A stretch of DNA of 44,623 nucleotides from Paraburkholderia phenoliruptrix (lineage in GTDB: Bacteria > Pseudomonadota > Gammaproteobacteria > Burkholderiales > Burkholderiaceae). Of this stretch, positions 8,597 through 16,087 are shown in pieces. Position 1 is the stretch's first letter. The number at the start of each line of letters is the position of its first letter. Where the stretch lies: the NCBI RefSeq assembly GCF_019511605.1, contig NZ_JAEUAV010000037.1:1-44623 (forward strand), in the 5' to 3' direction. The notes under the pieces are model-generated. The model saw nothing but the letters and a program-made list of their open reading frames with translations. It was not told where the DNA came from and ran no database searches. The translations under genes and the position numbers were made by a program.

Positions 8597-8629
8597 ATGG
8601 TACGGAGCAAAGCTGAAGGAAACCTTAAG
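8597..8629 (-). promoter_or_regulatory. PmrA-box-like response-regulator site and -10 element for hpnJ
   Basis: CTGAAG (8613-8618), GAAAC, CTTAAG (8624-8629) are identical over 17 bp to the site at 3451-3467. On the minus strand 10 bases separate the box from TACCAT (8597-8602), the same spacing as at the hpnI operon. Bases between box and -10 are also partly conserved. The predicted start is near 8590, about 118 bases before the hpnJ ATG. Confidence 0.7.
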
Positions 8630-8704
8630 CAGTATGGCACGCACGACGCGGCGGCGCACGCTGACATCTCGCCACAATGTCCCGAACGTTTGGCGTTGAC
8701 AGCG

Positions 8705-9181
8705 CTATCGCGTCGACATCCGCAGTCCCGCCGGTAAGCGGATCACGCTCAGCCGGCCAGGCAGGTCTCCGGCGGTTTCGTCTTCCGAATAGCTGAAATA
8801 CACCAGCGCATGCCGCTCGGCGTCGACAATACGGAACACATGTAGCGAATCGAAAACCGCGTTCTGTTCAGCCGCGAACACCTTTGCGCGCGCAGGCACG
8901 GCGGCGGCCACCTCGAGGTTGGCTGTCTGATGACACGAGGCCGTCAGATCCGCGGCATGCGACATCCGCCCGCCCCCAAACGCGCGGTCCGATTGCGATT
9001 CCGTGACGTAGCAGGTCACGCCCTTCACCAGGGGATCTTCGAAAGCAGAGATGGCGATATGGTTTCCGTAACGCTGGGTGTGCGTTTCTATCGACGCGAT
9101 TTCACCTGCTAACGCAGCCGACGACGCAACGATCAACAGCGCCGCTGCAATGCCCGGTCGGGCCGGGAGCCGTTGTTTCAT
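8705..9181 (-). CDS. creA: CreA family periplasmic protein
   Basis: The 158-residue protein has a signal peptide (basic MKQR start, hydrophobic AAALLIVASSAALA, likely cut before GEI). The mature part has the CreA-family features: SAFEDPLVKGVTCYVTES, two cysteines (in VTCYV and in TASCHQ) and VFRIVDAERHALVYFSYS near the end. CreA proteins are periplasmic and of uncertain function. The start at 9179-9181 is chosen because AGGAG lies seven bases upstream; an ATG ten codons earlier lacks one. It is divergent from the Clp gene, and an FNR-like palindrome (9274-9287) lies about 93 bases upstream. Confidence 0.85.
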   Translation of the reverse strand: MKQRLPARPGIAAALLIVASSAALAGEIASIETHTQRYGNHIAISAFEDPLVKGVTCYVTESQSDRAFGGGRMSHAADLTASCHQTANLEVAAAVPARAKVFAAEQNAVFDSLHVFRIVDAERHALVYFSYSEDETAGDLPGRLSVIRLPAGLRMSTR

Positions 9182-9273
9182 TGTGCGTCTCCTGATTGTC
9201 GATGGCCGCATCGTGCTGGCACGGCGCCGCGAAGCCAGATGAGTTCAGGCTAGGCCACTGGCAACGGAGCCGC

Positions 9274-9287
9274 TTGACACAAGTCAA
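9274..9287. promoter_or_regulatory. FNR/DNR-like palindrome TTGAC-N4-GTCAA
   Basis: TTGACACAAGTCAA is a perfect inverted repeat with the half-sites and spacing of the CRP/FNR superfamily, one symmetric change away from TTGAT-N4-ATCAA. Its centre (9280.5) lies about 41 bases from a weak minus-strand -10 (TAGCCT, 9247-9252), so it could serve creA. The TTGACA could also be a chance -35. Confidence 0.4.
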
Positions 9288-9507
9288 CGCCCGCAGGCCG
9301 TCTTCACAAGCGCTGGTCGCCCGTTCGCGTCTCATCCCCCTTCGACCCCAACGGGAAAGCACGGCGCAATGAGCGTTTCCCGAGCGATCCGGCATGGACT
9401 GCGCCGACATGCACTGCGCTGGCGGCGCGCCGCGCGATCGGCTCGAAGCGCTCGCGCCCGCACAAAGCAGATGCGTCGCGCCGACACGCGACCAGTTATC
9501 CGCGCGC

Positions 9508-9548
9508 TTGATCAAGCTCAACGCCTCGCGTCTGTCACCGCCCACAAT
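9508..9548 (+). promoter_or_regulatory. FNR/ANR-like site and -10 upstream of the Clp gene
   Basis: TTGATCAAGCTCAA (9508-9521) matches TTGAT-N4-ATCAA at 9 of 10 positions. CACAAT (9543-9548) is a possible -10, giving a start near 9555-9556 and placing the site centre at about -41, the class II FNR position. The leader to the ATG would be about 67 bases. Confidence 0.45.
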
Positions 9549-9622
9549 CGACTTACCGACGGGCAGCGGAAGCCGCGCTGCGCCGCCCTTTGTTTCGCGG
9601 CAAGCCAATCAGGAGAGACGAG

Positions 9623-12511
9623 ATGGCGGAGCACCTGTGTGAACTATGCGGCGTCAGGCCGGCGACGATCCGCGTCGCCGTCGTTCAAGGCGGACGCAGA
9701 AGGCAACTGGACGTGTGCGATTACCACTACGCACAACTCACGCGGCATCAGCGGCAAATATCACCGCTCGAATCGCTGTTTCGGGGCGGGCTGTTCGATG
9801 GTCTGCTCGACGCGGGCATGAACGAAGTACGCGCTGGGCGGGCAGACTCGCAACGCGACGCGCCCGTCAGTAAGGGCATCGACCTGCAACAACATTTCAG
9901 CGAACAGGCCAAGGAGATTCTGCAACGTGCCGCTGAGCGCGCGGTGCAATTCGGCCGACGCGAAGTGGACACCGAGCATGTACTTTACGAACTCGCGCAG
10001 ACCGACACTGTCGAGCGGATTCTGTCATCTCTGAAGATTTCGGCGAGCGACCTTCAGCACTACATCGACACCCATGCACCCAAAGGCGAAACCACCCAGA
10101 GCCTTCCGGAAGGAGCCGATATTTCGGTCTCGCCACGGCTGAAAAGTGCGCTGGAACGGGCCGTGATCGCTTCGCGCGAGTTTGGGCAGAACTATGTCGG
10201 CCCGGAACACATTCTGACCGGGCTCGCCGAGGTTACCGACAGCTTCGCCGGCGACCTGCTGATGAAGTACGGCCTGTCGTCTCATCAATTGCGTCAGCAG
10301 ACGTTGCAAGCGGCCGGTCAGGAAGACAAAGGACACGCCCCGGGCAACACGCCGCAACTCGACAAGTACAGCCGGGACATGACGCGGCTTGCGCGCGAAG
10401 GCAAGCTCGATCCAGTGATCGGCAGATCGAAGGAAACCGAAACGCTCGCCGAAGTGCTCGCGCGGCGCAAGAAAAACAACCCCGTACTGATCGGCGAGCC
10501 GGGCGTCGGCAAAACGGCGATTGTCGAAGGACTGGCGCTGCGCATGATCAGCGGCGACGTGCCGGAAACGCTGCGCGACAAACGGCTCGTTGAGCTCAAC
10601 GTCAATTCTCTGGTTGCGGGCTCGAAATATCGCGGCGAGTTCGAGGAACGCGTCAAGCAGATCATGGACGAAATCGCCGCGCACAAGGACGAACTGGTGC
10701 TTTTCGTCGACGAGGTGCACACCATTGTGGGAGCAGGCCAGGGCGGCGGCGAAGGCGGCCTCGACATCGCCAACGTGTTCAAGCCGCCGATGGCGCGCGG
10801 CGAACTGAACCTGATTGGCGCGACGACACTCGCCGAGTATCAGAAGTACATCGAGAAAGACGCGGCGCTGGAGCGCCGTTTCCAGCCGGTGCTCGTAGGC
10901 GAGCCGAGTGTCGAGCAGACCATCGGCATTCTGCGCGGGCTTCGTGACCGCCTCGAAGCGCACCACAAGGTCACCATTCTCGACGAAGCCTGCGTGGCCG
11001 CCGCTGAACTGTCCGATCGCTACATCTCGGGGCGCTTTCTGCCGGACAAGGCAATCGACCTGATCGATCAGGCTGCCGCGCGCGAACATCTTTCGTCCAC
11101 GTCACGGCCCGCCGAGGTGCTCGAACTCGAAGCCGAGATCGCGCAGATGGACCGCGAACAGGAGTACGCGGCGTCGCACAAGCAGTTCGAGCGCGCCAAG
11201 GCGCTCGCTGAGCAGATAAAGGGAAAACAGAGTCAGCTCAACGACGCCACCCTCGCGTGGAAACGACGCGTGAGCACCAGCAGCGCGGAAGTGACCCGCA
11301 CACTGGTTGCCGAAATCGTTGCAAAGATGACTGGCATTCCGGTTGCGGATCTCACGCTGGAGGAAAAAGAAAAGCTGCTGCAAATGGAGTCGCGTCTGCA
11401 CAAGCGGGTGATCGGTCAGGAAGAGGCAATTGGCGCGGTCAGCGACGCCGTGCGCCGCAGCCGCGCAGGCTTGCAGAGCCGTCGGCAGCCGCTTGCGGTG
11501 TTCCTGTTCCTCGGCCCGACGGGCGTCGGAAAGACCGAACTGGCAAAGGCGCTCGCCGAAGTCGTGTTCGGCGACGAGGACGCCATCGTGCGCATCGACA
11601 TGAGCGAATATATGGAGCGGCATGCGGTGGCTCGCCTTATCGGCGCCCCGCCCGGCTATGTCGGTTACGACGAAGGCGGCCAATTGACCGAGCGCGTGCG
11701 GCGCCGCCCGCATAGCGTGATTCTGCTCGACGAAATCGAGAAGGCGCACCCCGACGTCTACAACGTGCTGTTGCAGGTATTCGACGACGGGCGATTGACA
11801 GACGGCAAAGGACGCGTGGTCGACTTCACCAATACGCTTATCATCGCCACCAGCAATCTGGCCTCGGAAGTCATTATGGGCACGTCGCGCAGCCGGCCGG
11901 GTTTCATGCAGGGGGAAACCGGCCACGCGCCGGGCACACGGGCTGCCAAAGAGCGGCAGTTGGAGCCCGTGCGCGAGGGCGTGATGGCGGTGTTGCGCTC
12001 GCACTTCCGGCCCGAGTTCCTGAATCGCATCGACGAAATCATCATCTTCGAATCGTTGAGTGCCGAGCAGATCCGCTCCATCGTCCGTCTGCAGCTCGAT
12101 CAGGTGGCGCGCGTCGCGAGGAGCCAGGATATCGACATCGAGTTCGACGCGAGCGTCGTCGATCATCTGGCGACCGAGGCTTACCGGCCGGAGTACGGCG
12201 CACGCGAATTGCGGCGGCGGATCCGCCAGGTCATCGAAAATCCGCTCGCGAAGCAGATGCTCGACGGCGCGGTTCGCGAAGGCAATCGGGTGGTATGCCG
12301 TTTCGATACAAGCGATAAAGTCGCGGTTTTTGAAGTGCGCGAAGCGCTGCCGCAGGAAGAGGCTCGAGAAACGCTGCCGCAAAAGCGCGAGCCCGCTTCC
12401 GCTGCGGGCGACGCCGGCCCCGCTGGTAAGCCTGCCAGCAAGCCGCTGCGTCAGTCACGCAAACGTCGCAATGCGGACGGTGACGACCGCGGCAATCAAC
12501 CCGCGGCTTGA
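9623..12511 (+). CDS. clpK: ClpK/ClpG-like AAA+ disaggregase
   Basis: The 962-residue Hsp100 ATPase starts with an extra zinc-finger-like region (Cys6, Cys9, Cys32, His35) and a linker, before a Clp N domain (about 85-235). AAA-1 has Walker A GEPGVGKT at 291-298 and Walker B LVLFVDEVH. A short coiled middle domain lies at about 490-550, and AAA-2 has GPTGVGKT at about 631-638 and ILLDEIEKAHP. A basic, low-complexity C-terminal tail follows the D2 small domain. N-terminal Cys-rich extension, short middle domain and C-terminal tail are traits of ClpG/ClpK, stand-alone disaggregases giving heat tolerance. The ATG at 9623 has AGGAGA upstream. Regulation by FNR is suggested by the site at 9508. 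Confidence 0.85.
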   Translation: MAEHLCELCGVRPATIRVAVVQGGRRRQLDVCDYHYAQLTRHQRQISPLESLFRGGLFDGLLDAGMNEVRAGRADSQRDAPVSKGIDLQQHFSEQAKEILQRAAERAVQFGRREVDTEHVLYELAQTDTVERILSSLKISASDLQHYIDTHAPKGETTQSLPEGADISVSPRLKSALERAVIASREFGQNYVGPEHILTGLAEVTDSFAGDLLMKYGLSSHQLRQQTLQAAGQEDKGHAPGNTPQLDKYSRDMTRLAREGKLDPVIGRSKETETLAEVLARRKKNNPVLIGEPGVGKTAIVEGLALRMISGDVPETLRDKRLVELNVNSLVAGSKYRGEFEERVKQIMDEIAAHKDELVLFVDEVHTIVGAGQGGGEGGLDIANVFKPPMARGELNLIGATTLAEYQKYIEKDAALERRFQPVLVGEPSVEQTIGILRGLRDRLEAHHKVTILDEACVAAAELSDRYISGRFLPDKAIDLIDQAAAREHLSSTSRPAEVLELEAEIAQMDREQEYAASHKQFERAKALAEQIKGKQSQLNDATLAWKRRVSTSSAEVTRTLVAEIVAKMTGIPVADLTLEEKEKLLQMESRLHKRVIGQEEAIGAVSDAVRRSRAGLQSRRQPLAVFLFLGPTGVGKTELAKALAEVVFGDEDAIVRIDMSEYMERHAVARLIGAPPGYVGYDEGGQLTERVRRRPHSVILLDEIEKAHPDVYNVLLQVFDDGRLTDGKGRVVDFTNTLIIATSNLASEVIMGTSRSRPGFMQGETGHAPGTRAAKERQLEPVREGVMAVLRSHFRPEFLNRIDEIIIFESLSAEQIRSIVRLQLDQVARVARSQDIDIEFDASVVDHLATEAYRPEYGARELRRRIRQVIENPLAKQMLDGAVREGNRVVCRFDTSDKVAVFEVREALPQEEARETLPQKREPASAAGDAGPAGKPASKPLRQSRKRRNADGDDRGNQPAA

Positions 12512-12580
12512 CAGCAAGCGGACGCGTTTTCGTTTCGCACGAAGCAGGCGCCGCTAAACCGGCAACAGCGGCAGAACACA

Positions 12581-12606
12581 CCAGGCGCCCGACGACAGGC
12601 GCCTGG
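12581..12606. terminator. Strong hairpin between the convergent Clp and atpG genes
   Basis: CCAGGCGCC (12581-12589) and GGCGCCTGG (12598-12606) form a perfect 9-bp stem with an 8-base loop. It lies where two operons converge, so a bidirectional terminator is likely, but no long T run follows on either strand. Confidence 0.5.
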
Positions 12607-12662
12607 CTTGTCCGCCAGATCGCCCGCAACTGCCCCGCAGTCTCACGGCTCCTGCACCGTCC

Positions 12663-12697
12663 GCTGTGACACTAGCGTGTTGGCTGTGACATTAGCG
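12663..12697. repeat. Imperfect direct repeat at the end of atpG
   Basis: GCTGTGACACTAGCGT (12663-12678) recurs as GCTGTGACATTAGCGT (12683-12698) with one mismatch, offset by 20 bases. The second copy contains the atpG stop codon, so the repeat probably arose by a local duplication of the gene end. Confidence 0.65.
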
Positions 12698-13543
12698 TAT
12701 CTCTGCCCCGCCCGCTGCCAGTTCCACGATGTCGTCGGTGATCTCGTCCTGGCGAACCCTCCGATAGCTTTGCGTCAGTTCATCTAGCCTGTCCCGCACA
12801 TTCGCACGAGCGGCCAGCATCGCCCGCATCCGCGCTTCATTTTCAGCAGCGAACGAGAGCATCAACGCCTCGCAGATTTCAACGAACACATAGGATTCAA
12901 CGAGCCCGGCAAGTAGACGTTCGACCGGGAGGTTCAACAGTGGCGGCAAGCTGCGCTCGTGCGCGTTGAACCGTGAAAAGTCAAAAGGAATCAGTTGATG
13001 CTCGACGACCTCGCCTGAAAGCGCACCACCGGGCAGCGCGTGCACGAGAGAGACACTGTCTATCGCCCGGGTTGCGAGACGCTGGTAGAGCGCATCCGTG
13101 ATGCGGCCCGCCAGGGACAAAACGTCGTCTGCGTGAGAAGCCGCGGGTGAATTCCAGACCACCGCACAACGACGCTCGTTGGCCAGCAACTCGCCGCGCG
13201 TGCCGACCAGCATCAACTCCGACTGCGCGTGGGCGGTGCGGCTCTGCACATAGTCGAGTATCCGCTCATTGAAGGCACCGACGAAGCCCTGCTCCGAACA
13301 AAGCGCGATCACGATTCGCGCGCGTACATCCTGTGGCGACTGGAGCGCAGGCTCGGGTCTTCCATGCGCGAGCACCGCGCCGATTGCGGCGCCCACGGTT
13401 GCCGCGGAAGAACGTATGCCGGGCAGCCGCCGTTGCGCCTCCCGCGAGCGGGCTGCTGCGATGCCGCGCATCGCGCCGATCACCGCATCGAGCTGACGCG
13501 CTGTCGCGTTGCGCGCTTCGATTTCCGCCAGCCTGCCGCTCAT
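12692..13543 (-). CDS. atpG: N-ATPase gamma subunit
   Basis: The 283-residue protein is the central-stalk gamma subunit of the alternate (N-type) F1Fo ATPase. Long N- and C-terminal helices flank a Rossmann-like core. The N-terminal IGAMRGIAAAR region and the C-terminal ENEARMRAMLAA followed by IVELAAGGAE match gamma-subunit ends (canonical form E..AR..AM..A...EI.EI..GA.A). It is the last gene of the nine-gene operon and overlaps atpA by ATGA. It rotates inside the alpha3beta3 head and couples ATP turnover to the c-ring. Confidence 0.93.
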   Translation of the reverse strand: MSGRLAEIEARNATARQLDAVIGAMRGIAAARSREAQRRLPGIRSSAATVGAAIGAVLAHGRPEPALQSPQDVRARIVIALCSEQGFVGAFNERILDYVQSRTAHAQSELMLVGTRGELLANERRCAVVWNSPAASHADDVLSLAGRITDALYQRLATRAIDSVSLVHALPGGALSGEVVEHQLIPFDFSRFNAHERSLPPLLNLPVERLLAGLVESYVFVEICEALMLSFAAENEARMRAMLAARANVRDRLDELTQSYRRVRQDEITDDIVELAAGGAEIR

Positions 13544-15102
13544 CGCTCGCTCCGCGGCCCGGCCGCAGCGATACCGGGACTGCTGCCCCGTGACAGACGC
13601 TGCACGATGTCGCGCACCGCCGCAACGAGTCTCGCCTGGGTCGCCGCGTCGAACGACGCATCGTCATAGGCTCCTTCCAGTTGCGCGCCCGGCAGCCGCG
13701 CGGCCAGTTCCGCGCGCACTGCCGCCGCGACCGATGGCGGCGCTGCATCGAACACGCCTTGCGCAAGTGCGGCGAGCAACGCGATTTCGTCGAGCGTCGA
13801 GAGCGGCGCAAAGCGGGGCTGCGCGATCAAGGCACGAATGCGCTCGCCGCGAGCAATCTTGCCGGCGACATGCGAGTCCGTCAGTCCACCAAACCTGCTG
13901 AACATTTCGAGCTCGAGAAACTGCGCGTAATCGAGCCGCAATCGTCCTGACACGTCGCGCAACGCATGATGCTGGGCCTTGCCCCCTACCCGACTGACGC
14001 TCAGGCCGACGTCGACGGCCGGACGCTGGTTTGCCGCGAAGAGCCCTGCGTCCAGCACGATCTGGCCGTCGGTAATCGAAATCAGATTGGTCGGAATATA
14101 CGCTGACAGGTTGCCCATGTCGGTTTCCGCAATCGGCAATGCAGTCAGTGAACCGCCGCCGAGGCTCGCGGAGAGTTTTGCCGCGCGCTCGAGCAGCCGT
14201 GCATGCACGTAAAAAATGTCGCCTGGATAGGCTTCACGGCCCGGCGGCTCGCGTGTGAGCAGCGCCAGTTCGCGATGCGTCGCGGCATGTTTCGTCAGAT
14301 CGTCAATGACAACCAGCGCATGTTGCCCGCGGTCTCTGAAGTATTCGGCTATCGTGAAGCCCGCAAACGGTGCAATCCACTGCAAGCCCGCAGCCGACGC
14401 CGCAGCGGCAACGACGAACACGCAGCGTTCGGGCGCGCCATAGCGATGCACGGCCTCGATCACCCGCTGCACGGCAGTCGAGCGCTGGCCGATGGCCACA
14501 TACACGCAGATCATGTCCGAGTGCTTCTGGTTGACGATCGCATCAATTGCCAATGCACTCTTGCCAGTCGCCCGGTCGCCTATGATGAGTTCCCTCTGCC
14601 CGCGGCCGATGGCGAAAAGCGCGTCGACGATCAGCACGCCGGTCTCCACAGGCTCGCTGACCAGATCGCGATCGACGATAGCGGGCGCCGCACGCTCCAC
14701 CGGCATGCGACCGGCCGCGCTCACAGGTTCGTCGCGGTCGAGCGGCCGGCCGAGCGGGTCGATCACACGGCCGAGCAATGCCTCGCCCACCGGAACCTCG
14801 AGCACCGAACCGGTACGAGTCACCGACGCGCCGGCTTCCACCGTGGCGGCATCGTCCAGTAGCACCACGCTTATGAGGTCGGCTTCGAGCGTATGCACGA
14901 AGCCGCTTGCGCCGGTGTCGAAATGCACCAGTTCATTGAGCGCGGCATCGCTTAGTCCCGAGACGAACGCAATGCCGTCGCCGATACGTTCGACGCGCCC
15001 GAGCGTGTCGGCATATGGCCCCGTCTGCACGCGGGCGAGCGCCGCCTGTTGCGCCGCGAGCCAGGCGTCGTCGCACGACTCAGCGGGAAGCATGGCTGTC
15101 AT
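13540..15102 (-). CDS. atpA: N-ATPase alpha subunit
   Basis: The 520-residue protein carries the beta-barrel domain, Walker A GDRATGKS at 175-182 and the arginine-finger region VGLSVSRVGG that completes the catalytic sites on beta. It is close in length to the alternate F1 alpha family. Of two nearby ATGs the one at 15102 is preferred because GGGAGG lies about ten bases upstream; 15093 is the alternative. The start overlaps the end of atpF by 23 bases, and the end overlaps atpG by four. It is structural and regulatory in F1 and binds nucleotide without turnover. Confidence 0.95.
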   Translation of the reverse strand: MTAMLPAESCDDAWLAAQQAALARVQTGPYADTLGRVERIGDGIAFVSGLSDAALNELVHFDTGASGFVHTLEADLISVVLLDDAATVEAGASVTRTGSVLEVPVGEALLGRVIDPLGRPLDRDEPVSAAGRMPVERAAPAIVDRDLVSEPVETGVLIVDALFAIGRGQRELIIGDRATGKSALAIDAIVNQKHSDMICVYVAIGQRSTAVQRVIEAVHRYGAPERCVFVVAAAASAAGLQWIAPFAGFTIAEYFRDRGQHALVVIDDLTKHAATHRELALLTREPPGREAYPGDIFYVHARLLERAAKLSASLGGGSLTALPIAETDMGNLSAYIPTNLISITDGQIVLDAGLFAANQRPAVDVGLSVSRVGGKAQHHALRDVSGRLRLDYAQFLELEMFSRFGGLTDSHVAGKIARGERIRALIAQPRFAPLSTLDEIALLAALAQGVFDAAPPSVAAAVRAELAARLPGAQLEGAYDDASFDAATQARLVAAVRDIVQRLSRGSSPGIAAAGPRSER

Positions 15103-15829
15103 CGAGCAGCGCCTCCCTGACTCTGGCAAGTTCGGCGCCGAGGCTGTTGCGCACGACGGCGTGCGGGGACCGCAGTTCGAGGCCCGCGATAAGTTGCGGG
15201 TCGACCTCGAAGCGAAGCGGCACATCCCGCCGCAGACACGCAGCCAGCATTGCGCGGCACGTGTCCTGTTCCTGTGCACTCAAGGCGCGCGGCGCGGCCA
15301 GCACCGGCGCGACGCCGTCTTCTGCGAGCGCGGCGCGCGCCGGCTGCGCAAGCTGTCCGATTCCCGCCGCGAGACCATCGATAAAGGCCGTCACGCGCAC
15401 GCTGTCGGGCAGCCTTTCGAGCAGTTTCGCCGCGATGTCCACGGCGAGCCGGCTCGCGCGTTCGCCAGCGAGTTTGTCTTCGAGCGCACGGGCAGCGGCC
15501 GCTTCGTCTGTGGCCGCCGCCCGCAACGCCTGCGCATCGGCTCGCGCGGCGGCCAGAAGCGCCTGCTTCTGCGCCGCGACCTCGGCGGCAACGGCCTTGA
15601 GTGCATCGTCGCGGGCCGCCACGATTCGCTGCGTTTCGCGAGCCGCTTCGTCGCGCTCGTGAAGTGCAGCGGTCTTCGCAGCGCCGGCATCGGCGATAAG
15701 GGTGCGCGCCGTGTTCTGGCGTTCGGCGATGATGTCCGCGACGGGGCGGAACAGGAAGCGCGCCAGCAGCCATATCAATACCAACGCATTGATGGTTTGC
15801 AACGCGAGGGTCCACCAGTCGATTCTCAT
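15080..15829 (-). CDS. atpF: N-ATPase b subunit with a delta-like C-terminal domain
   Basis: The 249-residue protein has one N-terminal membrane helix (about residues 5-25, WWTLALQTINALVLIWLLA), then a long Ala/Glu/Arg-rich coiled coil to about 125. The C-terminal part from about 180 (ALSAQEQ..., then VPLRFEVDPQLIAGLELR, then VVRNSLGAELARVREAL) resembles the C-terminus of the F-type delta/OSCP subunit. This N-ATPase operon has no atpH, so one protein likely provides both stator stalk and delta function. The ATG at 15829 has AGGTGG upstream; a GTG at 15838 is possible. It sits between atpE and atpA. Confidence 0.9.
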   Translation of the reverse strand: MRIDWWTLALQTINALVLIWLLARFLFRPVADIIAERQNTARTLIADAGAAKTAALHERDEAARETQRIVAARDDALKAVAAEVAAQKQALLAAARADAQALRAAATDEAAAARALEDKLAGERASRLAVDIAAKLLERLPDSVRVTAFIDGLAAGIGQLAQPARAALAEDGVAPVLAAPRALSAQEQDTCRAMLAACLRRDVPLRFEVDPQLIAGLELRSPHAVVRNSLGAELARVREALLDDSHASR

Positions 15830-15838
15830 GGCGCCCAC

Positions 15839-16087
15839 CTACTTCGCAAACGGATTGGCGAACAACAGCAACAGTGCAATCACAAGGCAATAGATTGCCA
15901 TGGTCTCGATCATCGCGAGACCGACGAACAGCGTTCGCGACACCGTGCCGGCGGAATCCGGCTGACGCGCGATCGCATCCATCGCCGCTGCGACCGCGCG
16001 GCCTTCGGCGATGGCGGGCCCAATCGCGCCGAACGAGACGGCAAGCGCTGCCGCGACGATGCTGACAATCTGCACAAGGTTATTCAT
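15839..16087 (-). CDS. atpE: N-ATPase c subunit (rotor ring)
   Basis: The 82-residue hairpin has two membrane helices joined by the polar loop ARQPDS. The outer helix carries the ion-binding Glu61 in MIETMAIYCL, with Thr62 and Tyr66 also placed as in sodium-type sites. The inner helix carries a second acid, Glu28 (IGPAIAEGR), where the Ilyobacter sodium c subunit has Gln32. N-ATPases were proposed to pump sodium, but the Burkholderia pseudomallei N-type c17 ring was measured as proton-specific, so coupling ion should be left open. It overlaps atpB by 8 bases. Confidence 0.93.
   Translation of the reverse strand: MNNLVQIVSIVAAALAVSFGAIGPAIAEGRAVAAAMDAIARQPDSAGTVSRTLFVGLAMIETMAIYCLVIALLLLFANPFAK

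Larger units (their letters stand above)
9182..9622. other. Divergent intergenic region between creA and the Clp gene
   Basis: No gene seen in these 441 bases. The region holds two CRP/FNR-family-like palindromes (9274-9287 and 9508-9521) and the AGGAGA ribosome site of the Clp gene (9611-9616). Confidence 0.5.
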
